Source: Succinatimonas sp. CAG:777
GTDB lineage: Bacteria > Pseudomonadota > Gammaproteobacteria > Enterobacterales > Succinivibrionaceae
Reading direction: 5' to 3'
NCBI GenBank assembly: GCA_000431835.1
Contig: HF987909.1
Span: 1 to 56,106, forward strand
DNA: 56,106 bases
Part shown: in pieces, positions 49,510-56,106 of the stretch
Layout: the number at the start of each line of letters is the position of its first letter
Numbering within the stretch: position 1 is the first letter of the stretch
Notes under the pieces: model-generated
Told to the model about the DNA's origin: nothing
Database searches by the model: none
Seen by the model: the letters and a program-made list of their open reading frames with translations, nothing else
Program-made: the position numbers and the translations under genes

Positions 49510-51624
49510 ATGTCTACAATTCGACGTCTGTCAAAGCAACTAGCAAGTCAAATTGCAGCAGGTGAGGTTGTAGAAAGACCTGCATCTGTGGTCAAAGAGC
49601 TTTTAGAAAATGCTGTTGATGCTCATGGAACTCATATCCTCTGTGAGATTAAAGAGGCTGGTAAGCTTTTAATCAGAGTAAGAGATAATGGTACTGGTAT
49701 TGTAAAAGATGAATTGCCGTTAGCTCTAGCACCTCATGCTACTTCCAAAATCTATTCATCAGATGATTTAAATTCCATCACTACATTAGGCTTTAGAGGA
49801 GAGGCTTTAGCATCTATTGCCTCAGTCTCAAAATTAACTTTAACCTCCAAAACTAAAGATGAGGATAATGCCTATTGTGTTAAAGTAGAAGGTCCTGAAC
49901 AGGAACCTTTGATTGCGCCAGCAGCTCACCCAGATGGTACTACCGTTGATGTCTGTGAATTATTTTTTAATACTCCAGCACGTCGTCGCTTTTTAAAGTC
50001 AGATAGAACTGAATTTTTAAGAATTAAAGATACCTTTATAAGAATTGCACTTGCTCATCCTGATACTGGTTTTGAGTTAGTAAATGAAGGCAAGACTGTC
50101 TTTAAAGTTTCAAAGTCGTCCTTAAATGAAGGTATTGATTTAAAAAGAACAGCGATTCTTTTAGGCAGTGATTTCTCTCAAGAGGGAATTAAAGTCCTTT
50201 GTGAAGATCCAAATCTTAAGATGGAAGGAATGCTCTTACCACCACCTAGTGTAGAGCAGAGCGTTTCAGAGCAGGTATATCTGTTTTTAAACGGCAGGCC
50301 TATTGCTGATAAAGTTGTAACTCATGCGCTAAAAGAAGCTTTCTTTGAAGTATTAGGCAGAACCCTGCCCATAAGATGTGTACTTTATCTTGAGGTAAAG
50401 CCTGATGAGGTTGATGTTAATGTGCATCCTCGTAAAGATGAAGTGCGTTTCCATGAACCTTCTTTAATCCATGATTTAATTACAGATGCTTTAGTTTTAG
50501 CCTTGAGAAAGGCTAATATTGGTCCACACAGTGTCGGGCAGTCTGAGCTTGATTTTGCTACTGACAAAGCTCCAATCGTAGGTTATGTTAATGCAAACAA
50601 AACAGAGTCTCCTCATGCAGCCTCTTTTGATATTAACAATGAAGCTCTGCCAGCATTCCCTACAGGTGTAAGCTCATTTTTCAATGGAGCATCTGTTAAT
50701 ACTCCTAAAGGCTCTGGTTCTATAAGTTCTTCATCAGGATCTTCAGGTGGATCTGTATCTTCAAATCGAGTAAGCGCTGGTAATTACCATTCAACCTTTT
50801 CAAATCAGGATGAGCTACAGCGCAACATCAATGTTTATAAATCAGCAGTGAATGCTTCAAATGTTGGTGTCAATGCTAATGTAAATCTTAATGAGCCTGG
50901 AATTGAGCAAAGGGTGTATTCTAATCCTATAGGAAGTGCTGTAAGAGGAGTCGCACCTACAGCTTTTGTAAATGCTCCTAACTCTAATCTAGAAAATGGT
51001 TTTGTGCCAAATGGAAGCGAAAATACAGAAAACAATATTGCCTCAAATCTACTTCCTAATGGCATCCTGTTTTTAGATTTGACTGACAGAAATGTAGCTT
51101 TAATTAAACTTTCAAAGAAGTACTACTTAATCTCTTTGAAAAAGTTAAAGTCTATAAAAGTAGCTTTAGAGTATCAAAATTCGGTTAAGAATGCCTCAGT
51201 CTTGAAACAAAGACTCTTAATGCCATTTTCTTTTACTGTCGATCCATCTTTGGCAAAATCCTTAAAATACTGCACTATTGCTTTAGGCAGACTTGGTTTT
51301 GGTGTCAAAATCTTTAGAAACAGAATTGAATTAACGGAGATCCCTGCCTTATTAAAAGGCATTGATTTAGCAAGTGTAAGTAAAAAGATCTTTTTAATTG
51401 TCTGCGCTGAATTTAGAACCATTGAAGAAGGTAACTGTCCTCAAAAACTTTCTTCAATTGTGGGATATGAAAGTCCTAAATCATCGGAGATTTTAGAGAA
51501 TGAGGCTAAAGGATTACTTTCAATCTTAGATAAAGATAATCCTTTAAAAGATCTTGAAGGTTCTTATTTAGAATTGAATTTAAAAAAATTAAGTGAAAAG
51601 CTCGGAGCTGAACTTGAAGAATAA
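49510..51624 (+). CDS. mutL: DNA mismatch repair protein MutL
   Basis: 704 residues. GHKL ATPase motifs are IAAGEVVERPASVVKELLENAVDAHG, DNGTGI and TLGFRGEALASIASV, with NVHPRKDEVRF later. A Ser/Asn-rich linker covers about 375-500, longer than usual. The C-terminal dimerisation domain lacks the DQHA(X)2E(X)4E endonuclease motif, consistent with methyl-directed repair using MutH. AGGAA lies before the ATG. It follows the amidase gene by 7 bp and overlaps miaA. Confidence 0.95.
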   Translation: MSTIRRLSKQLASQIAAGEVVERPASVVKELLENAVDAHGTHILCEIKEAGKLLIRVRDNGTGIVKDELPLALAPHATSKIYSSDDLNSITTLGFRGEALASIASVSKLTLTSKTKDEDNAYCVKVEGPEQEPLIAPAAHPDGTTVDVCELFFNTPARRRFLKSDRTEFLRIKDTFIRIALAHPDTGFELVNEGKTVFKVSKSSLNEGIDLKRTAILLGSDFSQEGIKVLCEDPNLKMEGMLLPPPSVEQSVSEQVYLFLNGRPIADKVVTHALKEAFFEVLGRTLPIRCVLYLEVKPDEVDVNVHPRKDEVRFHEPSLIHDLITDALVLALRKANIGPHSVGQSELDFATDKAPIVGYVNANKTESPHAASFDINNEALPAFPTGVSSFFNGASVNTPKGSGSISSSSGSSGGSVSSNRVSAGNYHSTFSNQDELQRNINVYKSAVNASNVGVNANVNLNEPGIEQRVYSNPIGSAVRGVAPTAFVNAPNSNLENGFVPNGSENTENNIASNLLPNGILFLDLTDRNVALIKLSKKYYLISLKKLKSIKVALEYQNSVKNASVLKQRLLMPFSFTVDPSLAKSLKYCTIALGRLGFGVKIFRNRIELTEIPALLKGIDLASVSKKIFLIVCAEFRTIEEGNCPQKLSSIVGYESPKSSEILENEAKGLLSILDKDNPLKDLEGSYLELNLKKLSEKLGAELEE

Positions 51625-52573
51625 AGCAGTTGTAATATTAGGTCCTACCGCCTCTGGTAAGAGTGCTCTATCTTTAAAAATTGCTAAAAAGGTCAAGGTT
51701 GAGATCATAAGTTTAGACTCAGCTTTAATCTACAAAGATATGGATATTGGAACTGCTAAACCAACAAGAGAAGAGTTAGCATCAGTGCCTCATCATTTAA
51801 TTGATATTTGTGATCCTAAAGACAGCTACAGTGCTGCTTCCTTTAGAGAAGACTGTATAAGACTTGTAGATGAAATTACAGCACGAGGTGCTATCCCAGT
51901 AATTTGCGGTGGCACCATGATGTACTACAAAGCTCTAGTCGATGGCTTGTCTCCACTCCCAGTAACCGAGCCTGAGGTAAGAGAAAAGATAGCTCTTGAG
52001 GCTTCAGAGTGTGGCTGGCCTGCCATGCACGAGAAATTAAAGAATGTGGATCCTGTCTCTTATCAAAAATTAAATCCAAACGATAAGCAGCGAGTTTCAA
52101 GAGCCTTAGAAGTTTATTACATGACAGGGCGTGCTATGAGCTCATTTTTTGTTGAACATCAGGACAAGTGTCCTTTTGACAGATTAGAGTACATCCTCTT
52201 GCCAGAAACTGATGACAGAACTGAGTTACGAAAACTTATCAGAGCGCGCTTTTTAAAGATGGTCGATGATGGTCTTATTGATGAGGTTGCCTGTTTAAAG
52301 GAAAGAGGAGATCTTAACTTAAACATGCCATCCATGCGATGCGTAGGTTACAGACAGGTTTGGGAATATATTGATAAGGTATACGACTTTGATACCATGA
52401 TTGAGAAGTGTGTAATCGCTACAGCACAGCTTGCCAAACATCAGATGACCTGGCTTCGAGGCTCATTATCAAAAGATGACAGCGCTTTAGTAAAGGAAAG
52501 ACTGCTTATTGGCGATAAGAATAATGAGAACATTGTTTTAGACGGCATTAAGAAATATTTTGAGACAAAATAA
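51614..52573 (+). CDS. miaA: tRNA dimethylallyltransferase MiaA
   Basis: 319 residues from a TTG start at 51614, preferred because GGAG is six bases upstream; a GTG at 51593 has no such site. Motifs: GPTASGKSAL (P-loop), SLDSALIYKDMDIGTAKPT, VPHHLIDI, and CGGTMMYYKAL. It adds the dimethylallyl group to A37 of tRNAs reading UNN codons. It overlaps the mutL 3' end by 11 bases and its stop shares one base with the carboxylesterase ATG, so the three are translationally linked. Confidence 0.94.
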   Translation: MKNKAVVILGPTASGKSALSLKIAKKVKVEIISLDSALIYKDMDIGTAKPTREELASVPHHLIDICDPKDSYSAASFREDCIRLVDEITARGAIPVICGGTMMYYKALVDGLSPLPVTEPEVREKIALEASECGWPAMHEKLKNVDPVSYQKLNPNDKQRVSRALEVYYMTGRAMSSFFVEHQDKCPFDRLEYILLPETDDRTELRKLIRARFLKMVDDGLIDEVACLKERGDLNLNMPSMRCVGYRQVWEYIDKVYDFDTMIEKCVIATAQLAKHQMTWLRGSLSKDDSALVKERLLIGDKNNENIVLDGIKKYFETK

Positions 52574-54183
52574 TGAAAAGGCTATTTCACACTCTGTTTA
52601 TAACCTTACTTTTCACCTTTGCAGTAAATTGCTCATATGCTAATTCAGAACCTTTAGTGATCACTGATATAGGTGCTATTGAAGGTGTCAGTGAACATGG
52701 AGTAGAGCACTTTTATGGTATTCCTTATGCTAAAGCTCCAGTGCATGACCTGCGTTTTGCGCCAACAGTTGCAGCTGATCCTTTTGCTGATACTTTCAAG
52801 GCTGATTCATTCTGCCCTGTAGTGCCTCAGTCTAGCTTTATTGTTAAACGTAAAGGCTTTAGAACAGGTGATAACTCTTTATGTCTTAATATTTACCGCC
52901 CTAAAAATGCTAAAAAAGGCGATAAGTTACCGGTATTTGTGTGGATACACGGTGGCGCTTATATGATGGGGGCTTCAAATAATCCCTATTATGATGGTAC
53001 TGCCTTTGCTAAGGATGGTGTGATCTTAGTAAGCATCAATTACAGATTACATGCTTTAGGCTTTTATTCTTCAAAATACACCTACAAAAAGTACGGTACC
53101 ACAGGTAACTGGGGACACCTTGATATGATTGAAGCTTTAAAGTGGGTAAGAAATTATATTGAGTCTTTTGGAGGTGATCCTGACAAAGTCACTATAGGTG
53201 GTGAGTCAGCTGGCAGCATGGCAGTGTCATCTTTAGTTTTAAGTCCTTTAGCAAAAGGTCTGTTTAAAAGAGCTGTCTTAGAGAGTGGCACTATCTTAAG
53301 TTATCCCTTTGTAAGTTTATATAAAAGCGAGAACAGTAAGTCTGCTTTTACTAATAGTGCTGCTATTGCTACTTTATTCGGGGCAGATGATTCTGAGTCC
53401 GGACTTGAGGCACTAAGAACTATTGATCCTCTGCTCTTATCCTATAACTGCGGTTATGACTTTGATATGGTCAAAAACACTTTCTCTTTCTTTAAGCCTT
53501 ACTTTGATGGCGTAGTTCTGCCTCAAGATCCTTATAAAGAACTGCAGCAGAAAAAGAAGGAAGAGGTGTCTAATCCTAAAGATAACATAGAAATTTTAAT
53601 TGGCTACAACACCGATGAAGGCTCACTTTTTACAGATAACCTAAATGTCTTAGAGTTAAAAACTGCCATAAAAAACACCTTTGGAGAGAGTAAAGTCCAG
53701 AGTATAGCTGCTTTATATCTAAAGGATAAAGAGCCTACAGATTCTGCTTTTAAAGAAGCAAGTAGCTATAACGCTGACATCATGTTCAATCTTGGTATGA
53801 AGATTTTTGCTGATGCTATGAGCAAAAATCATAAGGTTTATATGTATCACTTTGACTATGCTCCTTTTGAATATAAGAAGTCTCATAAAGGAGTTAGCCA
53901 TTCAAGTGAGATTGCTTATGTCTTTTCAACCTTGCCAGAAGGTGCGCAAAAAGATATGAAAAAAGTAAGCGACAACATGCACCAAAGATTTGTTAACTTT
54001 ATTAAGACAGGCGATCCTAATTTTAATGGTAAGTCCATGACTCCAATCAGATGGCCTTTATATAATGAAAGATCACCTAAGGTTTATAAGATAGATAAAT
54101 TGCCTTATGTAGAGAACTTTAAGTTAAAGGACAGATTAGATAAGTTAGAAGAGCTTTTATATTCAGACTATGATAATGAATAG
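52573..54183 (+). CDS. Secreted carboxylesterase type B
   Basis: 536 residues. A signal peptide (MKRLFHTLFITLLFTFAVNCSYA) precedes the alpha/beta-hydrolase core. The oxyanion hole is VWIHGGAYMMG; the nucleophile elbow is GGESAGS; the acid lies in YNTDEGSLF; the catalytic His is probably in GVSHSSEIAYVF. LCLNIYRP and NYRLHALGF are family signatures. It hydrolyses ester bonds of unknown substrates, in the periplasm or outside; plant cell-wall esters are plausible given the amylase and esterase genes. Its ATG overlaps the miaA stop by one base (TAATG), where many relatives encode hfq. Confidence 0.88.
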   Translation: MKRLFHTLFITLLFTFAVNCSYANSEPLVITDIGAIEGVSEHGVEHFYGIPYAKAPVHDLRFAPTVAADPFADTFKADSFCPVVPQSSFIVKRKGFRTGDNSLCLNIYRPKNAKKGDKLPVFVWIHGGAYMMGASNNPYYDGTAFAKDGVILVSINYRLHALGFYSSKYTYKKYGTTGNWGHLDMIEALKWVRNYIESFGGDPDKVTIGGESAGSMAVSSLVLSPLAKGLFKRAVLESGTILSYPFVSLYKSENSKSAFTNSAAIATLFGADDSESGLEALRTIDPLLLSYNCGYDFDMVKNTFSFFKPYFDGVVLPQDPYKELQQKKKEEVSNPKDNIEILIGYNTDEGSLFTDNLNVLELKTAIKNTFGESKVQSIAALYLKDKEPTDSAFKEASSYNADIMFNLGMKIFADAMSKNHKVYMYHFDYAPFEYKKSHKGVSHSSEIAYVFSTLPEGAQKDMKKVSDNMHQRFVNFIKTGDPNFNGKSMTPIRWPLYNERSPKVYKIDKLPYVENFKLKDRLDKLEELLYSDYDNE

Positions 54184-54231
54184 GGGATGATTTAGCTTTT
54201 AAGGATCTTGTCTTCAATTAAACTTTTCTTA

Positions 54232-54261
54232 ACTGCCAGCAAGATTTTCCTTACTGGCAGT
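54232..54261. terminator. Hairpin between convergent genes
   Basis: ACTGCCAG (54232-54239) pairs with CTGGCAGT (54254-54261). It is 48 bp past the carboxylesterase stop and 20 bp past the end of the DUF2786 gene, so it may close both. Confidence 0.6.
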
Positions 54262-54280
54262 AAACTTTTACAAAGCTGTA

Positions 54281-55138
54281 TTACTTCAAGAGTTTTCTTA
54301 CACCACCCTGACCATTTACAGCGTTCATCAGGTTTACCTTTTCACCCTGCTCACAACCGTCATTATAAGCATCAGCATGAATGCGACGAGTTCTAGTCAT
54401 ATGAATTTTAAGATCCTGATGATTTCCTGACTTGAATTTCTCAATAGCTTCTTTGGTTTCATCGTCTTGAACAAATTCAGCTACTTTTCCATAAATGGCT
54501 TTGAAATAGCCAAACATGAAACTCTCAGGCAGTTCTCGTTTTAGTTTATTAAAAACGTAATTAAATTGAGGATCTAAAATACAGAGCGAATCAACAATTA
54601 CTTTAAAACCTTTAAATCCATAGGGATCGTTAAAACAAAAATCCTTACTCTTTTCAAAGTGATCAAAACTTTCTTTTGTTCGTTTGTTTTGACACAATCC
54701 TTCTCTAAGATTAGGAGATCCCAAGATATAGTCTACAATATGACAATAGATCTTCTCGCTGTAGAGTTTTTTAGCTGCCATCACTGAGCGCGTTAGGATC
54801 ACAAAAATATATTCACAAGACTCTAGGCTGTCTTTAGGACCAATCATATTAACTTTATTTACGGTACCGTACTGATTGGTATGGTAGATAAATTTAACAC
54901 CTAAGACCTTTGTTAAAATATGGCCTATTTGTGAAATATGTTTGATGTTTTTCATGCCCCTTACAGTTTCAATCACACGTTCTGAAATAACTGAATCCTC
55001 AAGTTCACTCATTTCAATGTGGTACTGTTGCATGAGCTTTTGAGCTCTGGACAGGGCAATGGCAGCTTCATTAGGATTAGAACTATCTGATAGAGCTAAG
55101 AGTTTTTTAATCCTGGTAATTAGTTCTCCTTTTGTCAT
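54281..55138 (-). CDS. DUF2786 protein
   Basis: 285 residues. Residues about 5-45 are the DUF2786 domain (ITRIKKLLALSDSSNPNEAAIALSRAQKLMQQYHI), seen in predicted DNA-associated or phage-related proteins of unknown function. The remainder (about 60-285) has an alpha/beta region with GPKDSLESCEYIFVILTRSVMAAKKL and a basic, His/Arg-rich segment (HMTRTRRIHADAYNDGCEQG) near the C-terminus, likely the DUF7168-type partner domain. No membrane segment. The gap of 20 bp to the upstream gene on the same strand suggests one operon with the nuclease-like gene. Confidence 0.8.
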   Translation of the reverse strand: MTKGELITRIKKLLALSDSSNPNEAAIALSRAQKLMQQYHIEMSELEDSVISERVIETVRGMKNIKHISQIGHILTKVLGVKFIYHTNQYGTVNKVNMIGPKDSLESCEYIFVILTRSVMAAKKLYSEKIYCHIVDYILGSPNLREGLCQNKRTKESFDHFEKSKDFCFNDPYGFKGFKVIVDSLCILDPQFNYVFNKLKRELPESFMFGYFKAIYGKVAEFVQDDETKEAIEKFKSGNHQDLKIHMTRTRRIHADAYNDGCEQGEKVNLMNAVNGQGGVRKLLK

Positions 55139-55158
55139 ATTCTTATTTTTATCTTTTT

Positions 55159-56106
55159 TTACTTTAGTTTTTTACAAGTTATAAAACAGTTTTTACCAGA
55201 AAAAGCTATGCCCACGGCATTAACAGAAGTTATGTTCTCATCTTCAAAAATAGCATCTGCATAGTGCTTTTCAAGAATTTGTTCTATAGCTTCATTTGCT
55301 TTTTTAGCTCTGCTTTCTTTTTCTTTGCAGACTTTAATTTCAATAACACAAGCTTTGGTTCCACCTAGATCATTAAAGGTAATATCAGCATAGCCATCAC
55401 CTGTTTCATAGTTAGAGTGGTATTCTCCTAGATTATCTTTACAGTTAGTAAAGATACCGTTTAAGAACCCATGGTAGTAATTCTCGTGTGGTGCTTTGGT
55501 AGCAGTATCTCTTACTGATACAAATGAACGTAATAGAGGTCCTAACTTATCCTGTACAAAATCTATATTACCTTCTAATAGAGCATTAGATATGTTTAAA
55601 GCAAGGTTATCTTTCTTTAAAACATTACTAAATCTTTCTTTTATATTATTGTTAAAGCAATCTAAGATTTCTAAATTAGGTATTCTTGCAACGACATTTT
55701 TATTAGTTGAATGGTCTTTAGATAACTCTTCATCTTCAGTCTTTTCCCAGTCTAAGGTTAGATAACCAGTATGTAAAAGTAGTGACCAGAAATCATCAGA
55801 GTTATGTTCAGACAGTGTGTCATAGTTCATGGACTCGTTTAACTTAAAGCTAATTGACTTACCATCAACCAAGTCCTGCATCTTTTGATTGTCTGTGTCA
55901 GTCAGATAGCCTAAGTAATCATATAGAGCTTTATCTGAGCTGGTTCCAACCCAATAGTTATCAGCTTTAATTTTAGTTAGCAAGCCCTGTTGCTTTAACT
56001 CAAAGTTCTTTTTGATAAAGTTAACTACATCCCATGGACAGAACATCTCTTTGTCAAAGAATTTATAACCGTCATAGTGCTCTTTAACCTTTTCTGAGAA
56101 GTCTTC
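55159..56106 (-). CDS. AAA-ATPase-like/PD-(D/E)XK nuclease protein, C-terminal part
   Basis: At least 315 codons; the frame is open to the window edge, and the 5' part lies outside. It begins with VKEHYDGYKF, the 'YDGY.F' motif following the ATPase region of PF09820-type proteins, then CPWDVVNFI. The C-terminal nuclease-like domain has YYHGFLNGIF, GDGYADITF and ACVIEIKVCKE, fitting the Asp and Glu-X-Lys of the PD-(D/E)XK fold. The standard family is about 500-600 residues with an N-terminal P-loop, here missing from view. Multi-copy members of this family are common in gut bacteria; the role is unknown. An ATG at 56046 is internal, not the start. Confidence 0.85.
   Translation of the reverse strand, partial: EDFSEKVKEHYDGYKFFDKEMFCPWDVVNFIKKNFELKQQGLLTKIKADNYWVGTSSDKALYDYLGYLTDTDNQKMQDLVDGKSISFKLNESMNYDTLSEHNSDDFWSLLLHTGYLTLDWEKTEDEELSKDHSTNKNVVARIPNLEILDCFNNNIKERFSNVLKKDNLALNISNALLEGNIDFVQDKLGPLLRSFVSVRDTATKAPHENYYHGFLNGIFTNCKDNLGEYHSNYETGDGYADITFNDLGGTKACVIEIKVCKEKESRAKKANEAIEQILEKHYADAIFEDENITSVNAVGIAFSGKNCFITCKKLK

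Noticed and set aside
1..56106. CRISPR arrays, tRNA or rRNA genes, insertion sequences
   Set aside because: No regularly spaced repeats, no tRNA-like arms and no transposase frame were seen on either strand; the only tandem repeats are inside the BspA gene.

Overview
The window is chromosomal DNA from a low-GC gammaproteobacterium. The order nnr-tsaE-amidase-mutL-miaA, a tatABC-prmA block, a MutL with no endonuclease motif (usual for the MutH-type pathway), a Dcu-type anaerobic C4-dicarboxylate carrier and a fused flavoprotein/rubrerythrin point to an anaerobic or microaerophilic, saccharolytic gut organism. Succinivibrionaceae is my best guess, from general character rather than any search. 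Most housekeeping genes have clear AGGAG-type ribosome binding sites and are followed by hairpin terminators. I see no tRNA, rRNA, CRISPR array or intact transposase.

Layout. 0.1-5.5 kb: a minus-strand accessory cassette of a lipoprotein, a two-TM protein, two related proteins of unknown function (one a standalone module, one carrying the same module at its N-terminus), a small antitoxin-like protein, a zeta-toxin kinase, and a second zeta-type protein with the small protein's fold fused to its N-terminus. Thus 'small module alone plus the same module fused' occurs twice in a row. 5.9-18.5 kb: a defence-like or DNA-processing region with a WYL regulator, an SF2 helicase whose 3' end overlaps it, an ankyrin protein, a 671-aa orphan, a BrxD-like ATPase with an Lhr/BrxHI-like helicase, and a macrodomain protein. 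A flavin reductase-rubredoxin-rubrerythrin fusion sits in the middle. 18.6-19.8 kb: a rearrangement scar where a Dcu transporter gene and a RecG/AlbA-like gene, both lacking their 5' ends, abut head to head.

20-24 kb holds a secreted protein, a GH13 amylase lipoprotein and a prolyl-tRNA editing protein. 23.4-34.7 kb holds a catabolic regulon: a DeoR regulator, a spermidine/putrescine-type ABC importer (two permeases, an ATPase and a Tat-exported binding protein), an APH-fold kinase, an SDR dehydrogenase and a class-III PLP enzyme of the phospho-lyase type. Copies of an AATGTTG/TGCAA or CAACAT/ATGTTG motif lie in all three promoter regions, so one regulator probably controls import, phosphorylation and phospho-elimination or transamination of an amino alcohol or polyamine-like compound. 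A 61-aa repeat protein and a BspA/DUF285 repeat protein are inserted between the ATPase and binding-protein genes.

34.9-44.9 kb holds tatABC, prmA overlapping a PTS EIICB-like membrane protein without its phosphorylation cysteine, a frameshifted membrane-protein gene, recJ, a secreted cyclophilin-like protein, a polyphosphate-glucokinase-like ROK kinase and a 5'-truncated esterase. 45.0-54.2 kb is the co-directional cell-wall/tRNA/repair block ending in a secreted carboxylesterase that touches miaA where hfq commonly lies in relatives. 54.3-56.1 kb has a DUF2786 protein and the C-terminal part of an AAA-ATPase/PD-(D/E)XK protein that runs off the window.
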